From Lyophyllum atratum (Eukaryota > Basidiomycota > Agaricomycetes > Agaricales > Lyophyllaceae): a DNA stretch of 64,000 nucleotides. The position numbers and the translations under genes are program-made. How positions within the stretch are numbered: position 1 is the stretch's first letter; every line of letters starts with the position of its first letter. The stretch lies in NCBI GenBank assembly GCA_014905825.1, contig JACGCN010000001.1, positions 2,790,001 through 2,854,000 on the forward strand. Direction: 5' to 3'. The notes beneath the pieces were generated by a model that saw nothing but the letters and a program-made list of their open reading frames with translations, searched no databases and had not been told where the DNA came from. Positions 11,479 through 22,740 of this stretch are shown here, in pieces.

Positions 11479-12310
11479 CGCATTGCTATCACTCTATCAC
11501 TTGTACTACATGGATGATGTAACGCGCTTCCGCCATGTGGCGAGACGAGCTAGAGGTCATACCTAGCTGTGCCCAGATAACAGATGAGGGAAGGAACTTG
11601 GCATGCGGAAATATGATCTTGACCATGAAGTAACACAAGCCCCTGTAGCTACAGACATGATCGCAGCCATTCATTCGACCGCCCACTCATGGTTTGACTC
11701 TAGATCTAGAGCGACAGATAAAGCAGAGAACTTGTCAAGGCAAGACATGCTACAACTAGCTTGGTTCTTGATAAACTACAATGCGGTAGTTCGCGGTATC
11801 ACAGTGTAAGACGCCATCTTCGTTTCCATCTATATTTAGCGGATACCCTGTCTTACTTGTCCTTCTCGTTGGTAGTCAAACTTACGGAATGACAAAGCCA
11901 GCCAGGGGAAGAAGGTGGCAACGCCAGCGCTTTCAATGCATTGTTCACATCGACGGGCGCCGGTGAGTGTTCTACGCAGACACCACCAGCAGCGGCCTCG
12001 ATGATGAGCGCGGCGCCCTTCTGTTACGAGTACAGGCATTTGGAAACTTCTGAGGACGCCACCAGCCAGACTTCCTATAGAACAAGCTGCTTCCTCTCCA
12101 CGCGGGTCAGATGAGAGGTTGCGATGAGGGTCACGGTGTTGAATTCGAAATTTCACAAGTGACAGTGCTAGTGATGATCATTTGTTACGTAATTGTCAAT
12201 CTCCAGAATCCTGTGCAGGTGGGAGTTGTGCAGCGCGCCTGTCTTTACTTACCACCTGTTGTCCTCCTGTTCCTGTCTTTACTTTCTAGTCCCTCCTTTT
12301 TCTCCCCCCC
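11479..12310. other. Region without a convincing gene
   Basis: 832 bp between the MetE-like gene and the membrane-protein gene. The last ~70 bp before 12311 is a pyrimidine-rich tract of the type that precedes fungal start codons. Two ORFs of 68 codons (plus strand, 11603-11809) and 106 codons (minus strand, 11836-12156) match nothing I recognise and lack clear splice partners. They may be decayed coding sequence. Confidence 0.5.
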
Positions 12311-14115
12311 ATGTTCCCCCGTCCAGGATTATTTTGGACCGCTATTGCCTTTTGGACCCTATCTCCCGCAGCCCATGCCTTCTCCTTCACCGCAACATCT
12401 CCAACTCAGTGTGATGCCATGACCATTTCATGGACAGGTGAACATCCTCTTTCGTGCGCCACACGACCTTGCTCACTCGTGTAAATAGGTGGAACCCCGC
12501 CTTTCCGGTTGCTCTTGGATCCGGTACGAACTTGTTAAACGCCATGTATCAATTTGCACATTTTGCTAAACGGAATAACAGACCTTTGGAACACCTCGAA
12601 ATTTCTCCATACCGGCCGAGTCTTTTAGCAATGGCAAAGGTTCATTTTCTCTCCAGGTCCCTTTCGTTGAGAAGCAAAAATTTGTTATCACGATGTCGGA
12701 CGCGACGGCTTATGGAAGTGGGGGAACGACTGATCTCCTCACTACTGGAGCATCGCAGGGCGGAAGTTGTAACACCGTTGACCCAGGTGAATAACATTTC
12801 TCATCTCGGGCTCGTGCGACAGACCTCACCATCTTTGTCAGGTGTCGACTTTTCATTCGAGTTGAATTCTGCATTGCAGCAGTGCAGGTGAGCCACACCC
12901 TCCTACACTCCCGTGTTTTCTCAATTACCTCTCTTCACAGGCCATATAGCTTCACTGGCTTTACTAAAGCAGTTCAGCCCGTTACTATCATTGTGGGTAT
13001 ACTTGCGTATCACTGGATACGGCATGTAACGCTTACTTACCTTACGACTGCTCCAGGGAACGATACCAGGAGGAACATCATTCATCCTCCAGCCTCCCAT
13101 GGGATCTACATCTTTTAGCTGGACTGCCAACGTAGCTGCCGGAACGTCATTATTATTCACAATGGTGGATGCTGTAGGCCGCAACGGCGGAACTTCCGAC
13201 GTCAAAACCGTTGGTATCACCGACGACATGACGTGTCTTAACAACGCCTCCCCATCTTCCACAGCTACCGGCTCAACTTCAACTTCGAATCCGACGTCGA
13301 CCAAGACCCCATCACCATCTGACACCTCATCTCCTTCTCCGACGTCAACATCGGAACCGGAGAATAAGACATCAATAGCTGCGATCGCGGGGACAGTCAT
13401 TGGTGCTCTCATCTTTCTTGCCGTGACGATTACCTTGGGTCTTTTCTGCCTACGGAAAAGACGGGATTCTAACAGCAGACGTTCGCGTACGGAACTGGAT
13501 CTAACATATGATCCTACGCATGCGCCCAGTAACTATCCATACCCTTCTGCTGCCGCCGCTGCTGCCTCGGCATCGCCACTGCCATTGATGCCTGGCGGTG
13601 CCGCATACGAATACAATCCCTTCGTAGATAGCCCGCAACCCCAACAACCGTACCAGCAATCAGATTACGGATCTGCATCCCAGTACCAACCGTCTCAATA
13701 CCAATCGCCATCCCAATATCAGGCGCCTTCGCAGTACCAACCATCGTCTCAATCGCAATATGCACCATCTCACTATCCACAACGCTCATTTGGCTCCGAT
13801 GCCGACCCATTCAACCCGTACACTGCAAGTCATGGACCCCCTCCGGCGGCTATTCAGCCCTTCGACCTTCACAACTCTGATCAGTCGTCGTCACGAGACT
13901 CAATGACGACCACCCAGCGAAAAGCCGCGCTAGCTGGAGTGTCGACTTACACGCCATCGCGATTCATCGTACACACTGATGTGGAAGACGAATTACCTCC
14001 GCCGAACCAAGACGGTGTTGTAGAGCTGCCTCCTCAATACTCCGAGCGGCGTGGACGTCCCGCAACATCCGCGCCCACATCCTCCTCGTATGGCAGTCCG
14101 CCATCGGGATCATGA
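12311..14115 (+). CDS. Secreted/transmembrane protein with Ser/Thr-rich stalk and Q/Y-rich tail
   Basis: Six exons (12311-12437, 12489-12523, 12582-12786, 12842-12887, 12941-12992, 13057-14115) give 507 aa. Order: a signal peptide (about residues 1-23, ending PAAHA); an extracellular region with SPTQCDAMTISWTGGTPPF, FGTPRNFSIP and a second half containing IPGGTSFILQPP; a Ser/Thr/Pro-rich stalk; one transmembrane helix (IAAIAGTVIGALIFLAVTIT); a basic stop-transfer LRKRR; then a long cytoplasmic tail with tandem SQYQ-type repeats. This architecture is common in Agaricomycetes, and the function is unknown. It resembles wall-stress sensors in layout only, and I make no functional claim. Confidence 0.85.
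13675..13755 (+). repeat. Short in-frame repeats encoding PSQYQ-type units
   Basis: Several imperfect copies of CA(A/G)TA(C/T)CA(A/G) with TCN codons encode repeated PSQYQ, SPSQYQ and APSQYQ units in the cytoplasmic tail of the membrane protein. Copy number could vary between strains. Confidence 0.7.
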
Positions 14116-14650
14116 CCGACCTCATCATAGTGTGCGGGCTATCCTTATTTTTCTTCGGTTTCTGCTTCTCAGCACCGGATGCATATACCTACTGCGTATG
14201 GAGATTATTGCTCTTCGTTGTTTTTATATCTCAACATACATCTCCCACAATATCTATTTCATCGCTCTGCGCATGCAGTCTTTACAGGTTTGGACTCCTA
14301 GGATATCAACGTTGTACTCGGGATTTATGGGTTGGCTTCTACCTTGACCTGGCCGGTTGTATAGATCGCCTGAATTTGCATCATAACATCGTTCGTCTAT
14401 TCCGACAGTGCGATTGATATTATATACTTATTGCAAAACTTTGAAAAAGAAATCCCTTCAACACGTACATAACTAGGTACCTACGTTCGGGATGCACAAC
14501 AAAGCAGTTACACTGTTGACTGGATGATACGGAAGCAAAACATGGAGAAATCTAAGGATACACACGCGTCGACTTTGAAGCGTGTCTAAATAGGCTACAA
14601 GATGGCGAAACCTCGTTCCAGAGGCAGGGGTCTACTTCTGTTGTTGTATC
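14116..14650. other. Convergent intergenic region
   Basis: 535 bp between two stop codons, expected to hold both 3' UTRs. Plus-strand ORFs here are short, hydrophobic and without recognisable motifs. I see no gene. Confidence 0.55.
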
Positions 14651-15511
14651 CTACTCACCAGGCACCTCAGATGCAGTTGCTTGAGGTTCCGTGCTCAGGT
14701 TTTGCTTTGCAAAGGCATCGATGAGTGCCTCCTGGTCCTTCCGTCGGCGGTGTCTTCTTCGACGATCGTCCTTTATGACTCGTTCAATCCGGCGTCGCCC
14801 TTTGTGATGAAGTCGAGGATCTGTGAGAGCCTGTTTGCACCTGTAGCACGCAAGCTCGATGCTGGCAAGCAGGCGGAGAGTTTCAGAGTTGTTAAGCGCC
14901 TGAGTTGAGAATATTACATTTCATAATGAGTAAACAGAGACATGTCAAGACACCTACGTTTAAAGACCAGGAGACGACACGACTTCCTTCAACGCAGCCA
15001 ACGACAACGAAGTTGCCCCGCTTCTCGGCTTGGAGATCTGACGTCTAGCGATTGTAAAGCGCGTTAAAACCAGCGCATTCGCCAAGTACTAGCGGAAGGC
15101 GCACCTCACTGAAGATTGACATGACCTTTCCGGTGGATACAGTGCGAACCACTTGGAAGATCGAATGTTTTTAGAAAGTTCCGTCAAAAGAGATAAAGGA
15201 GGTTTGCCGCACCAACTCGAGACGAATGACCCGTGACTTCCTGCGTTACCAGACCCCTGCCCATGTATACCCATGAGTCCCTCTCAGGTCTGCGTATGTG
15301 TACCTTGACCTGGATGTCGCGGAAGTTATCACGGGAGGGGACTGGTGCTGTTGGTGGCGGGGCTGTTTCCGAGGAGATTCGTGAGATCCAGTGCAATGAA
15401 ACTACAAGACACGGGTATACTTTGCACGCCAAGATCTTGTTGATCCCGCGCCTGGCCTGGGGTTTGAGGAAAGGCGCTGCTCATTGCAACATCCACCTCC
15501 ATAGTGTCCAT
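14651..15511 (-). CDS. Conserved-looking protein of unknown function, possible PH/EVH1-like fold
   Basis: A five-exon model with consistent phase throughout: 15511-15421, 15362-15213, 15151-15105, 15044-14958 and 14899-14651, giving 207 aa, with introns of 57-61 nt and canonical borders. The joined protein has a disordered N-terminus. Next comes a segment of alternating strands (VKVHIRRPERDSWVYMGRG, then SSRVVVRTVSTGKVMSIF, then GNFVVVGCVEGSRVVSWSL) and a helix-rich basic end (ETLRLLASIELACYRCKQAL, then RRRRHRRRK). The WVYMGRG opening and strand spacing recall PH/EVH1 or RanBD domains, but I do not recognise a family. The stop codon overlaps a good donor (GTGAGTAG), so one more 3' exon is possible. 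Confidence 0.65.
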
Positions 15512-16395
15512 CTTTGGACAGGGCCAGAGTCAAGACACTGTCGCACAAGGTCTTATTCAGGATGACTGACCGTGTCTGGAAGCCGGGAGAATAGTTGGTG
15601 GGACGCTGAATAAGAGGCGCCAACAATGTGGACAGTCAGAGTAGTAAGTGGCAGGCTCAACCACAGGCCGTTCACCGCGAAGCAATTATAGCCACGTGAT
15701 CTGACATTCTACAGCACGCGAGCCACCGCGAGCGCCGAGCGCACCTCCAGACTCCAGAAGGCCGTGATTTTTGTTCTAGGATGGTATGAGTACCCTGTAC
15801 TCAACTCATAAAAACTTTGAACTTGAGCCGAAGAGCTTTTCACCTTTGACGATCTTTGACTCACTTCACACCGGTTGATCGGGATATAGTAGCGAAGCAC
15901 TTCCAGAGGCCTGATGATAAGGTCATTGAAAAACTCAACGACGCAGTCAGTTCAATCAACTTAGTTTGATCAAGCCTCCCTCTAATCTCATTTTCGATCG
16001 TAGGCCGATGAGAGAGACGAGGACTTTGTCTGCTCTCAGCAAACTGATTCAGGTCAAACTTATTCTCAGTTCTATCCTACGTCCTCTCAGTCATGCTATA
16101 CATCCTCTTAGACTTGGAGCCTATCAGTGACCACATTGGAGGTCCTGAATACAAGACACCGCTCGACAGAGCAAGGAAAATTGTCTATACCAACATATGG
16201 CTAAATTTATCTCCCATGTCCACGGCGTGAAGAACACAGTTTAACAGTTTACAGGAAGTGGACCGAGGAACGAGGAGATCGAAAGCGACTCGGATATGAT
16301 ACATGGATGTTGTATATTATACATCTAGAACTGGATTCTTAGGAGATTGTCAATAAAAGGAGCAATATGGATGCTCACGCAAAGGACAACTGGAA
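15512..16395. other. Region without a convincing gene
   Basis: About 880 bp upstream of the unknown five-exon gene and downstream of TAF5. I could not assemble a gene on either strand. It should hold the promoter of the unknown gene and the TAF5 3' UTR. Confidence 0.5.
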
Positions 16396-19198
16396 TCAAC
16401 GTAATTCCGGAGAGGTATATGTACCACCCACTAAACAAAGGTTTCGAGCCGTGAATTGGACGTTAGTGACTGGCGTCCGTTTCGTCGGGAATGTTGCCAT
16501 GAGGTCAGTGCTGTACATACTGGTTAGCATCAACTATGGTCAAAAGGAGCCGCCGTACGTTTCAGAATTATCGTCCTCTCCATAACTTTGTGATGCGGTC
16601 TCGCCATTTGCCAGACCCATCGTTCCGTTTTCCCGTGGTTTCTCCTTCTGGCCTCCGGCGCTCTTTACATCCCAGCATCGCACGGTGCAGTCAGCGCCCC
16701 CACTTACCAGCAACGACGATTCCATGCTGAAAGCAAGGGAGTAGATGGACGCGCTATGTCCCGTCATTTTCTTGATCCTTTTTCCAGACCCAATATCCCA
16801 TATATTGATAGCAAGATCTTCTCCTGTAGAGGCGTAAATAGATGAAAGCGCTGAATAATCGCATATACAAACCCGCGCTTGCTAAATAGCGTCCGTCAGG
16901 GCTGATAGCAAGAGAGGAGACGGCCCCCTGGTGTCCAATGAAGACACGAACACAAGACCCACGCTGAATGTCCCACAGCCGCGCTGTCCAGTCACTTGAA
17001 CCAGTCGCAAGGTATAGTGAGTTCGGGTGAAATTGAACACACTGTCCAAAAACGATGGATACATAGAAGAAGAGAGTATGAGATCCTGACGTACGTCAAC
17101 ATCGCTCAAGTGTCCAGCATATACCCTCAGACATGAGGTACGGTCAGTCGACCAGAGTCTAGCGGTCCTGTCGCGGCTTGCGGTGGCAAAATATATGCCC
17201 ATAGGGCTCCATTTTACATCCCATACTGGGTTTTCGTGCCCGCGGAATGCTACAATATTGGTCATGGTATCCATAGACCATAGTCGAGCCGTTGCATCCG
17301 CAGAAGCTGAAAGGAGGTACTTGGGAGGGGTAGCAGATCCACCAACGGGGTCAAATGCAACTGAATATACAGGCCCACTGTGCCCAATTAGTTTTCGAGT
17401 GGTAGTCCCTTTTTTCTCTCGTATCTTGTGCAGGGACGAAGCTGAAAGTCGATGTTCAGGCCTAACTCGGGGAAATACATCAGAAAAGAACTTGACTGAC
17501 CGTCCTTGATGGAGCTGGAAGAAAAATCGCTCCTCAGCCCTTGGAGTCTTTCCCCCTTTAAACTCCAGAGCCTAATATAGCTCTCGGCAAATCCAGCAGC
17601 CATGAGTGAAGTATCTTGGGAAAATGTACAGCAAGGTGCACTGTAGATGCAACAAATGAAATTTAGGCGCAGAGGGAGGAGAGGAAACCATACCCTTCTG
17701 CAACATCGTGCAAAGTATAGGCACATATACTTGGAAGAGCACGAGCCCTCACAGTACCGGCTTGTGGAGAGTTAACATCGATGTTTGCGAGGACAGAAGG
17801 TTCGAGGCGTATTCGTTTTCGTGCATCACGGACATTACTGACCTCCCTCTCAACATCCACTGTCTTGAAGGTGGGGGGATGGGGAGGAAGGTCAAACTCG
17901 GTTGGCATCACCATCCCTGGCAGAGTTACCGGTCTTGGAAATTGGAAGTCGTACTGCGCCGTGGGATCTCTTTCAACCATTGCTTGTTCTCTCAAGACTC
18001 GCTCAGCCTCTGTACGTAGCTCATCTGAGATCGGAGCCGGGCCCAGCTTGAGATCACCCTTTGAGGAATTGAATGCCTGGGGGTTGGTGAAGCTAGCGGC
18101 TGCGGATCCACCTGTTTTGGGTAACAAGGATGATAGCAAACCTGTCGACTCTTCCCAAGCATGGGGCGAAACGGCAGATGGATTCGAGGAAGTTACTGTA
18201 TTTCAGGTAAACAAGATATTATACGCAGAATGCACAGGAAGTGTATAATTACCATCGAAGCGAAGATGATTATTCACGACCCGCATGACGGCGGCACGGC
18301 CTCGTTTTCCCTTCTCACCAGTAAATCCGTCACCGGCACCGAAAGCCTCGCCTCCAACGCCTTCCGTAAGCCATCCAACAAGAAGGCCAAAGCCAGAACG
18401 GCTCATCCGAACAGAGAATTTTTCATTTCGGAAACGCTGCGCCAGTTCATCATTCTGGACATGCGCTGGAAGCAGCAGAGTTGAGATATGATGGAGTGTC
18501 GCGCTATGAGATGGTGATAGCGATGAGGAGAACGTGGAGAAGAACCGCAAGGCTAAGGTACACGCGTCAACCGAGTGACTGGACCGAGAAAAATCAAGCT
18601 GTGGATACCTGCGTCTTTGAATCCATGCTGGATGAGATCCAGGTAGAAATGACAGAAAATCGGGAACAAAATAGGCCGAAATTCAGGCTAGGAGTCTGTG
18701 GTCATGGCTGAACATTGAGCGCGCCGAAGAGAGACATACCCTGTACATGTCTAAAGATCCATCGACCCATGCCTCGAGCTCTCGGAAACCCTCCTGTTTA
18801 TCAGTGGGATCCAGTGAGAGTATCTCTTCTGCACCAACCGAGCCGATGCTTGCTATCAGATTCTGTATGTTGGACGGGTTTCCCATCGCTGTGAGTTCCT
18901 GCAGCACACTAGACGAATCCTTGAAAATATTCTCCCCTGGACGAGACGGTTTATGTGCAAACACGGCAAGCGTTCTAACTAGCTCGTCTGCATCGATGGT
19001 CTCCGGGCCCTTGCCCTTATCATCTGGGGACGCTGCCTCGATTTCATCGAGGAGGGCTTTCTCTGCGGCAGTGTGGCCACGGGAACGTAGATATTCGAGT
19101 ACGACGCGATCTGTTTGAGACGAGTTCTGTGAGGATTCTTGCGAGGGAGATGGGGCCGCTGGGGATTGCGAGGACGCGGGGGGAGTTGCAACAGACAT
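16396..19198 (-). CDS. TAF5: Transcription initiation factor TFIID subunit 5 (WD40)
   Basis: Scaffold subunit of TFIID, and of SAGA in most fungi. Roughly 770 aa in about ten exons. The N-terminus has a LisH-type segment ([21 protein letters not shown]), followed by the NTD2 helical domain ([12 protein letters not shown], and later [16 protein letters not shown]). A long linker leads to WD40 repeats: [75 protein letters not shown] and [13 protein letters not shown]. The last exon, after a donor near 16556, encodes [16 protein letters not shown] and ends at TGA 16398-16396. The start could also be the in-frame ATG at 19249. It is divergent from MAD2. Confidence 0.92.
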
Positions 19199-19326
19199 AC
19201 TATGGTACACTGCCAAAAGTGGTGGCGCTGTTGGCATTGGCAAGGGCATGCTGATATCACGTGTTGCACGTGGACGTTCAGATCCTAGTCGCGTCGTCCT
19301 GGACTTGGACCAGGACCACAACCACC

Positions 19327-20166
19327 ATGGCTTCAAAGCAAGCAAACCGTCAGGCAATTACTCTCAAAGGATCTACTACTCTCGTCACAGAGTTCTTCAA
19401 ATATGCCGTAAACACGTGCGTACGTTTGCCAGCTCTCCTGAAAGAGCCACTCTCCAACTCGTTCACAGCATACTGTTCCAGCGTGAAGTATACCCATCCG
19501 ATGATTTTCACATGGTGAAGAAGTATGGACAGACCGTGCTCGTCACTCAGGATCTTGCCCTTGAGAATTACCTTGAGAGGTATGATTTAGCACTCTGTCT
19601 GTAGCAATGATCTGAGAATTACATTATCAGGATTCTCAAACAGGTTCAGAGTGAGCACCTACTGGTATATATGTATTGGACCTGGGAGACTGATACCAAC
19701 GCAACAGAGTGGCTTCTCACCGGATCTGTCACGCAGCTTGTCCTCGCCATCATTTCCAAAGATACTCGAACACCGCTTGAACGATGGGTGTTTGACATCA
19801 AACTTGTAGAACAACCGACAGACTCGACAGAACCGTAATGTCATGTTTGCTGCATGCTCGATGGGGATCTAACTACTACCACTGTACAGGATATCAGCGA
19901 AGCCTGAAGCAGAAATTCAGTCCGAAATTCGGGCGATTCTGAAGCAGATAATTTCGATGGTGACCTATCTACCGGTGATTCAAGAGCCAACAGTGTTCAA
20001 CATCTTGGCGTATACGTCGGAGTCGGCAGATGTGCCAGCTGGAGAGTGGGTTGACACAGATCCGCTGGCGATCGAGGCAAGTAAGAGCCAGCAGGTGAAG
20101 ATGAGGAGCTTCAGCACGGATGTGCATCGGATTGAGGCGATGGTGGCATATCGATACGAGGAGTAG
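19327..20166 (+). CDS. MAD2: Spindle assembly checkpoint protein Mad2 (HORMA domain)
   Basis: Inhibits APC/C-Cdc20 at unattached kinetochores. Five exons (19327-19415, 19469-19579, 19631-19650, 19708-19834, 19890-20166) give 207 aa, as in yeast and human. The whole protein is one HORMA domain. Seen: ITLKGSTTLVTEFFKYAVNTILFQREVYP near the N-terminus (split over exons 1-2), KKYGQTVLVTQDLALENYL, ERWVFDIKL, and the C-terminal safety-belt region ending VHRIEAMVAYRYEE. Exon 3 is only 20 nt. The first 128 bp upstream are shared with TAF5. Confidence 0.95.
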
Positions 20167-20444
20167 GTAAACGGGCAGTGTATAATTAGTAGAGAACTGT
20201 AGTAAAGCAGCAGTGGATTAAAACCCATGAAGTTGGGTCTGCTACCGAGTTGACCGATGGGATCAAGTCAAGATTGTCATGGTCACAAACAACATCTACA
20301 AAGGAAGTCAGACCCAGCTCAGATTACCGCCTTCTTCCCTCCTTTGTCTCCCTCCTTCCCCTCCTTCTCTACCTCCCCTCTCCTTTCTTTTCTACTTGTC
20401 TGGCCGGACCCGGACCTCTCCTTTTACACTTACCCGCATCCACC

Positions 20445-22553
20445 ATGGGCGAAAGCTGGTTCCATAGAGAGTTCCTCGTCCCGCGAAGGCTTGCCTTTAA
20501 CGTCATCTTTTATGGTCTCCATCTAGGCCTCTTTGCGTATGGCTGGTACAGTCAGGTACGCTGTTTCTCCATAGTCTGTCTTTTGGATCCCCTTACCTAT
20601 GCTCGTCCACAGCAAACTAACCAGAGATTGGCTGGTCTCAACACTCTGGGGTTTTCCGTCTGGTCTTCACGCGGCGCTGGCCTTGTCCTGGCCTTTGACG
20701 GTGGCTTGATCCTCATACCAATGCTGCGCAACATCCTCCGCATTGTTCGCCCCAGACTGACTTGGCTTTTCCCCGCGGACGAGAACATTTGGTTTCATCG
20801 ACAGGTTGCTTACTCCATGGCCTTCTGGGCAGTGGTTCACACCACGGCACACTATGTCAACTTCATCAACGTCGAACGAACCCGTATGTCCTGCTCTTCT
20901 TGTTTTAATTTCAGCTTAGATCAATACCCGTTCAGAAATCCGGAAACAAACCGCTCTCCAGATTCACTACACACAGCCAGGTGGCATAACCGGTCACTTT
21001 ATGCTCCTAATAATGTTTGCCATGTACACGACTGCCCATCACAAGATACGTGCCCAATGCTTTGAGGCCTTTTGGTACACCCACCACCTTGCATTCTTCT
21101 TTATGATTGGTCTGTATACCCATGCCACTGGATGTTTCGTCCGTGATTCCGTCGACCCGGATCTTGTCCCGTACTTCCCCTTCTACTCTACGGATCACTG
21201 CATTGGGTATTTGAGCTGGAGGTTCATCATCTGGCCTGGAATTATCTACTTCGGCGAGCGTGTTTACAGGGAATATCGTGCCAGGAGAGCTACCCGTTTG
21301 TCCAAGGTTCTTGTTCACCCTAGTGGTTTGTACACTTATACAACTCTCCCTGTATCTTGGGCTGATTTTCTATTCGGATAGGCGCCATGGAGCTTCGAAT
21401 TGTTAAGCCGAGTTTTAAATATACCGCTGGGCAATGGTTGTTCGTTCAAGTTCCGGAGATCTCTCGCTGGCAATGGCATCCAGTCAGTGGTCCCTACTGA
21501 TCAGCTGACAGTATCTAATGATGACTTTTTACGACAGTTCACCATCACGTCTGCTCCTGAAGATCCGTATGTTTCAGTCCACATTCGTCAAGTGGGTGAC
21601 TTCACCCGTGGACTCGGTGAACGACTCGGCGTTGGCCCATCAGTAGTTGCGGCCATGACGCAGGCCGCGATGAAAGGTGCTGAGAAGGACCAGAAGACAG
21701 GCAGTCGTGGAGACTTCGTAGAGCTTGATTCTGGCGCGAACGCTACCCCTCTCCCCGCGATTAGAATTGATGGACCATATGGCGCACCAGCTGAAGATGT
21801 CTTCAACGTCGAAGTGGCAGTCCTGATTGGCGCGGGTATCGGTGAGCCTTCACCTCGACTCTCGATAAATCACAGCCCCATAATTTGGTACCAGGTGTTA
21901 CTCCATTCGCTTCAATCCTTAAGCATATTTGGTACAGGCAGAAGAAAGGCAACCTTGGGACGCTGCGTCGTGTCGAGTTCTTCTGGGTATGCCGTGACGC
22001 TCCATCGTTCGGCTGGTTCCAGAGCTTATTGCAGGAAGTCGAAGCCGCTCAAGCCGACCGTAAGTCTGAACGCTCTGTTCGTAGAACTCGGAACCTAATT
22101 CAACATCACTAGCCAACTTCCTTCGCATCAATATCTACCTCACTCAGAAGATTGGAGAAGACATGTTGTGGAACATTGCAGTCAACGATGCTGGCGCCGA
22201 GTATGACCCTTTGACGCTTCTTCGCTCACGCACGATGTTTGGACGCCCTGATTGGATGACCATCTATGGACAAATGAGGCAGGCGATCGAAGGGGGACAA
22301 TACATTCCTGGTAGCAAATCGCAATTGAAAACTAAAGTTGGAGTGAGTATCTTGAAGTTCTGCAAGTGTCGCCTGTTTGACTCTTCACATGTAGACGTAC
22401 TTCTGCGGTCCCGGTGCTCTTGCCAAGTCCATCAAGGAGGCGACCGTCCAAAATTGCAGTTCCACTGTTGACTTCACATTTGCGAAGGTGGGAATATTTC
22501 CAGTCTCCTCTAATATTTCACGCTGACTGCGCTCGTTATAGGAGCATTTCTGA
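20445..22553 (+). CDS. NOXA: NADPH oxidase, NoxA class
   Basis: Membrane flavocytochrome that passes electrons from cytosolic NADPH through FAD and two hemes to oxygen, making superoxide. Fungal NoxA acts in fruiting-body formation and hyphal differentiation. About 540 aa. Seen: six hydrophobic segments with heme-ligand histidines (FHRQVAYSMAFWAVVHTTAH and FWYTHHLAFFFMIGLYTHA), the FAD motif around the FTITSAPEDPYVSVHIR exon, NADPH-binding VLIGAGIGVTPFASILKHIW, and the terminal FAKEHF. The short N-terminus without EF hands and the sequence FSVWSSRGAGLVLAFDG point to NoxA rather than NoxB or NoxC. The last exon codes only 12 nt (GAG CAT TTC TGA). Confidence 0.94.
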
Positions 22554-22740
22554 TCCGTGCAAGTAGCTCGTCGTCGATACGCTAGTCGTTTACGTGTACA
22601 TATACCCCTTTGACATGAGGATATGTCATAAGTATAGGTTGTTGCTGCCCGTGCTTCATATTAGTTTCAAGGATATATATACTACAGTAATGGATGGGTG
22701 CTGCCAACGTCCAGGTATCCATTGATAAGGGTCGCGCAAG

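Noticed and set aside
11603..11809. Plus-strand ORF beginning MRKYDLDHEVTQAP
   Set aside because: It is short, matches no family I recognise, and has no splice partners that extend it. I left it unannotated.
11836..12156. Minus-strand segment with a protein-like frame (ALIIEAAAGGVCVEHS)
   Set aside because: The composition is suggestive, but stops interrupt it and no gene model could be built. It may be a decayed fragment.
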